The notes under the pieces are model-generated. The model saw only the letters and a program-made list of their open reading frames with translations, ran no database searches and was not told the origin of the DNA. 64,000 nucleotides of DNA from Bacteroidota bacterium (GTDB taxonomy: Bacteria > Bacteroidota > Bacteroidia > B-17B0 > Aurantibacillaceae), in NCBI GenBank assembly GCA_021155905.1, contig JAJNBG010000015.1, positions 62,001 through 126,000 on the forward strand, written 5' to 3'. Positions within the stretch are counted from its first letter, which is position 1, and the number at the start of each line of letters is the position of its first letter. Of this stretch, positions 63,280-64,000 are shown piece by piece. A program made the position numbers and the translations under genes.

Positions 63280-64000
63280 ATGGTGTACCTTTTTCTGATA
63301 CTTTTTTTATTATCTCTGTTGGTACCATTATTCAGTTATGTGATATTTCCGGTATACATGAAACTGTCTACCGATTCGATCCCACAGGTTAAGAATGATT
63401 ACGCTGGTATTTCTGAGTGGCCCGGGATTACTGTTGTATTTTCGGTTTTTAATGAAGAAAAAGTAATCAGAAGAAAACTGGAATCGCTCCTGAATTCTGA
63501 TTACCCAAAAGATAAACTGCAGGTCCTGATAGGTTCAGATAATTCAACTGATCAAACAAATGCAATCATTGAAGAGTTTATCACACAACATCCCAATATT
63601 ATTTTAGAAAAAAAGAAAATCCGTCACGGCAAACTGAAGATCATTAATGAATTAGTTGATAAAACTGAAACAGAACATTTGATATTTACAGACGCCAACG
63701 TGTTTTTTGAGCCGCAAACAATTAAGGCATTGGTCTATAATTTGTTGATGAAGGAAGCTAAAATGGTTTGTGGAAACATCCATAAGTTTTCGCCTAAAAA
63801 CCTAGGTATTTCAGACCAGGAAATTTTCTACATGAATTTTGAAAATCAGCTAAAGTATCAGGAGAGTCTCAAATATGGATTTTGTGTGGGAGTTGAGGGA
63901 GGCTGTTATGCTATTATGAAAAGCAGTTTTGTGAAAGTTCCGGATGGGTTTTTAATGGACGATTTTTTTATCACGCTGGATGTGATTTCAAAAAAAGGAA
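63280..64000 (+). CDS. family 2 glycosyltransferase, 3' end cut by the window
   Basis: ATG at 63280 opens a frame of 240 codons to the right edge, 9 bases after mqnE, with AGGATGG as start context. An N-terminal membrane helix (MVYLFLILFLLSLLVPLFSY) is followed by the GT-A start ITVVFSVFNEEKVIRRKLES, SDNSTDQTNAIIEEF and the metal motif FTDANVFFEP (DxN/DxD position), then VGVEGGCYAIMKSSF and the probable catalytic GFLMDDFF (E/DD). It is a membrane-bound processive or LPS/polysaccharide-type GT2. Acceptor and donor sugars unknown. Confidence 0.9.
   Translation, partial: MVYLFLILFLLSLLVPLFSYVIFPVYMKLSTDSIPQVKNDYAGISEWPGITVVFSVFNEEKVIRRKLESLLNSDYPKDKLQVLIGSDNSTDQTNAIIEEFITQHPNIILEKKKIRHGKLKIINELVDKTETEHLIFTDANVFFEPQTIKALVYNLLMKEAKMVCGNIHKFSPKNLGISDQEIFYMNFENQLKYQESLKYGFCVGVEGGCYAIMKSSFVKVPDGFLMDDFFITLDVISKKG

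Overview
The window is a stretch of chromosome from a member of the Bacteroidota. The evidence is type IX secretion (T9SS) C-terminal sorting domains on two proteins, a gliding-motility-type C-terminal domain on a third, a TonB-plug/beta-barrel outer-membrane protein, a split transketolase, a fused E1 alpha/beta 2-oxoacid dehydrogenase, radical-SAM aminofutalosine synthase (futalosine menaquinone route), few Shine-Dalgarno sequences, and promoters of the TTG-N19-TAnnTTTG type. The DNA is AT-rich. I cannot name the genus. No phage, integrase, transposase, CRISPR array or replication origin was recognised.

Layout. 1-10.5 kb: a partial disordered protein on the left edge, a DinB/DnaE translesion-type polymerase pair sharing an ATGA overlap, a histone-H1-like/VOC fusion with a DinB-fold partner, a tandem pair of small lipoproteins, two tRNAs (Leu-UAA, Gly-GCC) and mutS. 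10.5-19.7 kb: a nested inverted GC-rich repeat, a Gre-like protein, a SprB-repeat T9SS protein, an outer-membrane barrel, pyrG and a DUF1572 protein. 19.7-30.7 kb: fused E1 dehydrogenase, a family 16 glycoside hydrolase, a 37-residue FeoB-associated-type membrane peptide, nadC, rlmH, a split transketolase operon with a von Willebrand A gene between the halves, ychF and an AIM24 protein. 30.7-39.4 kb: parE-parC, an NHL-propeller secreted protein and waaA. 39.4-46.6 kb: an ECF sigma factor overlapping a membrane protein with two sulfatase-modifying-factor-like domains, a DASS transporter and a TPR histidine kinase. 46.6-57.5 kb: fmt, a broken HU gene, a DUF58 protein, an M48 protease, clpS, and a 2361-residue TPR/PD40/coiled-coil/triple-SPOR protein. 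57.5-64 kb: a T9SS cargo protein, an arylsulfotransferase-like gene whose 5' end overlaps that of a divergent dihaem cytochrome c, mqnE, and a glycosyltransferase cut by the right edge.

Most of the window is housekeeping (DNA repair, topoisomerase IV, CTP, NAD, menaquinone, LPS core, translation) mixed with cell-envelope and secreted proteins. The points most worth checking are the sigma/tandem-FGE-fold pair, the histone-tail/VOC fusion, the interrupted HU gene, the giant SPOR protein, the GC-rich modular repeat at 10.56-10.81 kb with a third unit at 19.6 kb, and the antisense overlap of two signal peptides at 61.05-61.09 kb. No single locus is demonstrably a new defence or mobile system.
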